DNA of 50,770 bases, from positions 1 to 50,770 of the forward strand of contig CAZWUI010000009.1 in the NCBI GenBank assembly GCA_964637515.1. Direction: 5' to 3'. This DNA is from RGIG4097 sp964637515 (GTDB lineage Bacteria; Bacillota; Clostridia; Christensenellales; CAG-917). A program made the translations under genes and the position numbers. The stretch's first letter is position 1. Every line of letters begins with the position of its first letter. Below are positions 48,607 through 50,770 of the stretch, piece after piece. The notes below the pieces were generated by a model. That model saw only the letters and a list, made by a program, of their open reading frames with translations, made no database searches and was not told where the DNA came from.

Positions 48607-49155
48607 TCAAAGTTTTTCAACTTGTGAGAAGTCAAGCTCGATGGGGGTTTCGCGACCGAACATCTCGACGATAACCTTGACTTTTTGTTTTTCTGCACTG
48701 ATGGTTTCAACAACACCGCTGAAGTTTTCAAGCGCGCCGTTGATAATCTTCACGTAGTCGCCTTCTTTGACGTCAATATCGTCAATGGTGACGGCTTCGA
48801 GTCTATTTCTTCTGACCTCGTCGTCCGAGATAGGAAGAGGTCTGCCTTTGGGGCCACAGAAACCTGTAACACCTTCGGTGCTTGTTACAAATTGCCACAC
48901 TTTATCCGTGTAAATCATCTTGATAAACACGTAATTCGGCATTTTTTTGCGCTGTACGACTTTTCTTTTGCCATCCTTTTCGACGACTTCGTCTTCGTAA
49001 AGAATGATGGGGGCGCCAAAGATATATTCTTTCATATCCGCGTTGCGTTCAAGTTTGTTGCTCATATCGCGGACAACGCTCGCTTCACAGCCGGACTTGG
49101 TATGAAGAACGTACCACTTCGGTTGTTCTTTTTTTTCATCACGGATTTCTTCCAT
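48607..49155 (-). CDS. nusG: Transcription elongation/termination factor NusG
   Basis: A 182-residue NusG: NGN domain with KWYVLHTKSGCEASVVRDM, PNYVFIKMIYTDKVWQFV and VTGFCGPKGRPLPI, then a C-terminal KOW domain with VKEGDYVKIINGALENFSGVV. It binds RNA polymerase and affects pausing. Follows secE by 16 nt in the standard order. Confidence 0.98.
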   Translation of the reverse strand: MEEIRDEKKEQPKWYVLHTKSGCEASVVRDMSNKLERNADMKEYIFGAPIILYEDEVVEKDGKRKVVQRKKMPNYVFIKMIYTDKVWQFVTSTEGVTGFCGPKGRPLPISDDEVRRNRLEAVTIDDIDVKEGDYVKIINGALENFSGVVETISAEKQKVKVIVEMFGRETPIELDFSQVEKL

Positions 49156-49171
49156 AATTGCGCTCTCCTAA

Positions 49172-49528
49172 TTATAAGAACATATAAGTCCACTCGCCGG
49201 AAATGACAAGGCTGAAAATACCCGACAGCACGTAGTCGATGATGAGAAGCACCACGAAGAAAGCAACGACGACCGTCAACACGACTGCGGTGTTTTTGAG
49301 AACGTCCTTACCGCCGGGCCAAGTGACCTTTTTGAGTTCGGACCAAACACCCTTTATGCCCTTCCACATTCTCTTGAACACGTTGGGCTTGTCGGATTTG
49401 GATTTTGCCGTTTTCTTGGATTTCTTTTCAGGTGCACGTTTTTCATCTGCAGAAACGACCGGAACTTCCAGTTCGGAGTTCATTTTTTTAGAAGTATTAA
49501 CTTCGGTTTTGGGCGTTTTCTTTGCCAT
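49172..49528 (-). CDS. secE: Preprotein translocase subunit SecE
   Basis: A 118-residue protein. Its C-terminal ~60 residues are the conserved SecE core (WSELKKVTWPGGKDVLKNT, then one transmembrane helix). The ~50-residue Lys/Glu-rich N-terminus is longer than in the ~60-residue Bacillus protein. It stabilises SecY in the membrane. TCCTCC-complement SD (GGAGGC) before ATG 49528. 13 nt after rpmG. Confidence 0.95.
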   Translation of the reverse strand: MAKKTPKTEVNTSKKMNSELEVPVVSADEKRAPEKKSKKTAKSKSDKPNVFKRMWKGIKGVWSELKKVTWPGGKDVLKNTAVVLTVVVAFFVVLLIIDYVLSGIFSLVISGEWTYMFL

Positions 49529-49541
49529 ATTGCCTCCTGCC

Positions 49542-49706
49542 TTACTTCGTTTCTCTATGCAAGGTGTGTTTTTTGCAGAATCTGCAGTATTTCATAAGCT
49601 CCATCCTATCGGGATGTTTTTGCTTATTTTTTTTGAGATTGTAGTTACGTTGTTTGCACTCGGTGCAAGCAAGGGTAACTCTGACTCTTGCGTCTTTTTG
49701 AGCCAT
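49542..49706 (-). CDS. rpmG: Ribosomal protein L33
   Basis: A 54-residue bL33 of the zinc-binding type: CTEC (14-17) and CRFC (41-44) form the metal site, with the typical NYNLKKNKQKHPDRMELMKYC and ETK end. It starts at ATG 49706 after AAGGAGGC and ends with TAA just before secE. The rpmG-secE-nusG order is conserved. It is too short for many gene callers. Confidence 0.97.
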   Translation of the reverse strand: MAQKDARVRVTLACTECKQRNYNLKKNKQKHPDRMELMKYCRFCKKHTLHRETK

Positions 49707-49745
49707 AATAGCCTCCTTGTTGATGCATTCTTTTCATAGGCATAC

Positions 49746-49770
49746 CCTACACGGCGATTCGCCGTGTAGG
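49746..49770 (-). repeat. Perfect 11-bp hairpin between tuf and rpmG
   Basis: CCTACACGGCG and CGCCGTGTAGG with a 3-nt loop. No T tract follows on the minus strand, so it is probably an mRNA-processing or stabilising hairpin after tuf, or a weak terminator. Confidence 0.65.
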
Positions 49771-49795
49771 ATATATCGCTATTTGGAAAGAACAA

Positions 49796-50770
49796 TTATT
49801 CGATGATTTTTGCCACAACGCCGGAACCAACGGTTCTGCCACCTTCACGGATTGCGAAGCGAAGACCTTCTTCGATTGCGATCGGGGTGATGAGTTTGAT
49901 TTCCATGTCGATGTGGTCACCAGGCATAACCATTTCGGTTCCTGCAGGAAGAGTGATGGTACCGGTCACGTCGGTTGTACGGAAGTAGAATTGAGGACGA
50001 TAGCCGTTGAAGAACGGGGTGTGACGGCCACCTTCATCTTTCGTGAGGACGTAGACTTGGCTGGTGAAGTGAGTGTGAGGATGGATGGAGCCCGGTTTTG
50101 CAAGAACTTGACCACGTTCGATGTCAGTTCTTTGGACGCCACGGAGAAGAACACCAATGTTGTCGCCGCCTTCTGCGAAGTCGAGAAGTTTGCGGAACAT
50201 TTCGATACCGGTAACGGTGGTTTCTCTCTTTTCATCGCTGAGGCCGACGATTTCGACCTTGTCGCCCATTCTGAGCACGCCACGTTCAACTCTGCCGGTT
50301 GCGACGGTGCCACGGCCGGTGATGGTGAAGACGTCTTCGACAGGCATAAGGAAGGGTTTGTCGGTGTCTCTTTCGGGATCGGGGATATAGCTATCAACTG
50401 CATCGAGGAGTTCTTGGATGCATTGGGTTGCGGGATCGCCCCAGTTGCCTGCGAGGCCTGCTTCCATTGCCTTCAATGCGGAACCGCGGATGATAGGAGT
50501 GTCGTCGCCGGGGAAATCGTATTCGCTGAGGAGTTCACGAACTTCCATTTCAACGAGTTCAAGGAGTTCTTCGTCGTCGACTTGGTCGCACTTGTTAAGG
50601 AAGACGATGATGTAAGGAACACCAACCTGACGTGCGAGAAGGATGTGCTCACGAGTTTGAGGCATGGGACCGTCGGATGCTGCAACGACGAGGATTGCGC
50701 CGTCCATTTGTGCTGCACCGGTGATCATGTTCTTGACATAGTCAGCGTGTCCGGGGCAGTCAACGTGTGC
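49796..50770 (-). CDS. tuf: Elongation factor Tu (5' end outside the window)
   Basis: The C-terminal 324 residues of EF-Tu. The frame is open to the window edge and begins within the G3 motif (AHVDCPGHADYVKNMITGAAQ). G4 NKCD and G5 GSALKA are present, domain 2 starts near RDTDKPFLMPVEDVF, and domain 3 ends with EGGRTVGSGVVAKIIE. About 70 N-terminal residues, including the P-loop, lie beyond the window. It carries aminoacyl-tRNA to the ribosome. Upstream of rpmG-secE-nusG-rplK-rplA on the same strand. Confidence 0.98.
   Translation of the reverse strand, partial: AHVDCPGHADYVKNMITGAAQMDGAILVVAASDGPMPQTREHILLARQVGVPYIIVFLNKCDQVDDEELLELVEMEVRELLSEYDFPGDDTPIIRGSALKAMEAGLAGNWGDPATQCIQELLDAVDSYIPDPERDTDKPFLMPVEDVFTITGRGTVATGRVERGVLRMGDKVEIVGLSDEKRETTVTGIEMFRKLLDFAEGGDNIGVLLRGVQRTDIERGQVLAKPGSIHPHTHFTSQVYVLTKDEGGRHTPFFNGYRPQFYFRTTDVTGTITLPAGTEMVMPGDHIDMEIKLITPIAIEEGLRFAIREGGRTVGSGVVAKIIE

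Overview
The window looks like a chromosomal piece of an uncultivated, gut-type Clostridia (Firmicutes). Reasons: a SipL-like DUF3794+LysM spore-coat protein beside veg and ispE, a tmk-holB-ricT run, a GlgC+GlgD pair, an EFR1-type flavodoxin/ferredoxin protein, a PntAB-PntB fusion, purine-rich Shine-Dalgarno sites and sigma-A-type promoters. A block of exactly 100 Ns (3508-3607) shows it is a draft scaffold. No rRNA, CRISPR array, prophage or insertion sequence was seen. The only RNA gene is tRNA-Asn.

Layout. 1-3.4 kb: tRNA-Asn; a two-gene membrane operon (DUF5058 protein plus partner) divergent from an amidohydrolase. 3.4-7.0 kb: an Lrp/AsnC regulator leading a proton-translocating transhydrogenase operon (pntAA, fused pntAB-pntB). 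7.1-9.1 kb: a two-component system whose histidine kinase carries its membrane helices at the C-terminus. 9.2-13.1 kb: an EFR1 ferredoxin/SDR operon and an M20 peptidase. 13.2-18.0 kb: a secreted MBL-fold hydrolase with an apparently leaderless mRNA, a CDF metal transporter with unusual metal ligands, a membrane-anchored phosphoesterase, ung and a DUF896 gene.

18.1-21.8 kb is the most unusual part. A minus-strand cassette encodes a degenerate ADP-ribosylglycohydrolase-fold protein with a C-terminal extension, two tandemly duplicated small acidic proteins, and a macro-domain protein with a helical accessory domain. Its upstream side holds a terminator, a perfect 33-bp inverted repeat and a dispersed repeat. 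I read it as a candidate ADP-ribose-sensing or signalling module, possibly acquired as a unit.

21.8-34.3 kb is carbohydrate storage: an SLC45/GPH-like MFS transporter with large insertions and a minus-strand glycogen operon glgB-glgC-glgD-glgA-glgP-GH13. Together these cover ADP-glucose synthesis, chain elongation, branching, phosphorolysis and maltodextrin hydrolysis.

34.4-50.8 kb is mostly core: ispE, sipL, veg, an uncharacterised protein, a membrane M28 peptidase, serS, leuS, a GH5 lipoprotein glucanase, tmk-holB-ricT, then tuf-rpmG-secE-nusG-rplK-rplA, with tuf cut by the window end. rplJ-rplL do not follow rplA. Many genes have clear -35/-10 boxes with 16-17 bp spacing, so promoters are listed where they fix a start or operon boundary.
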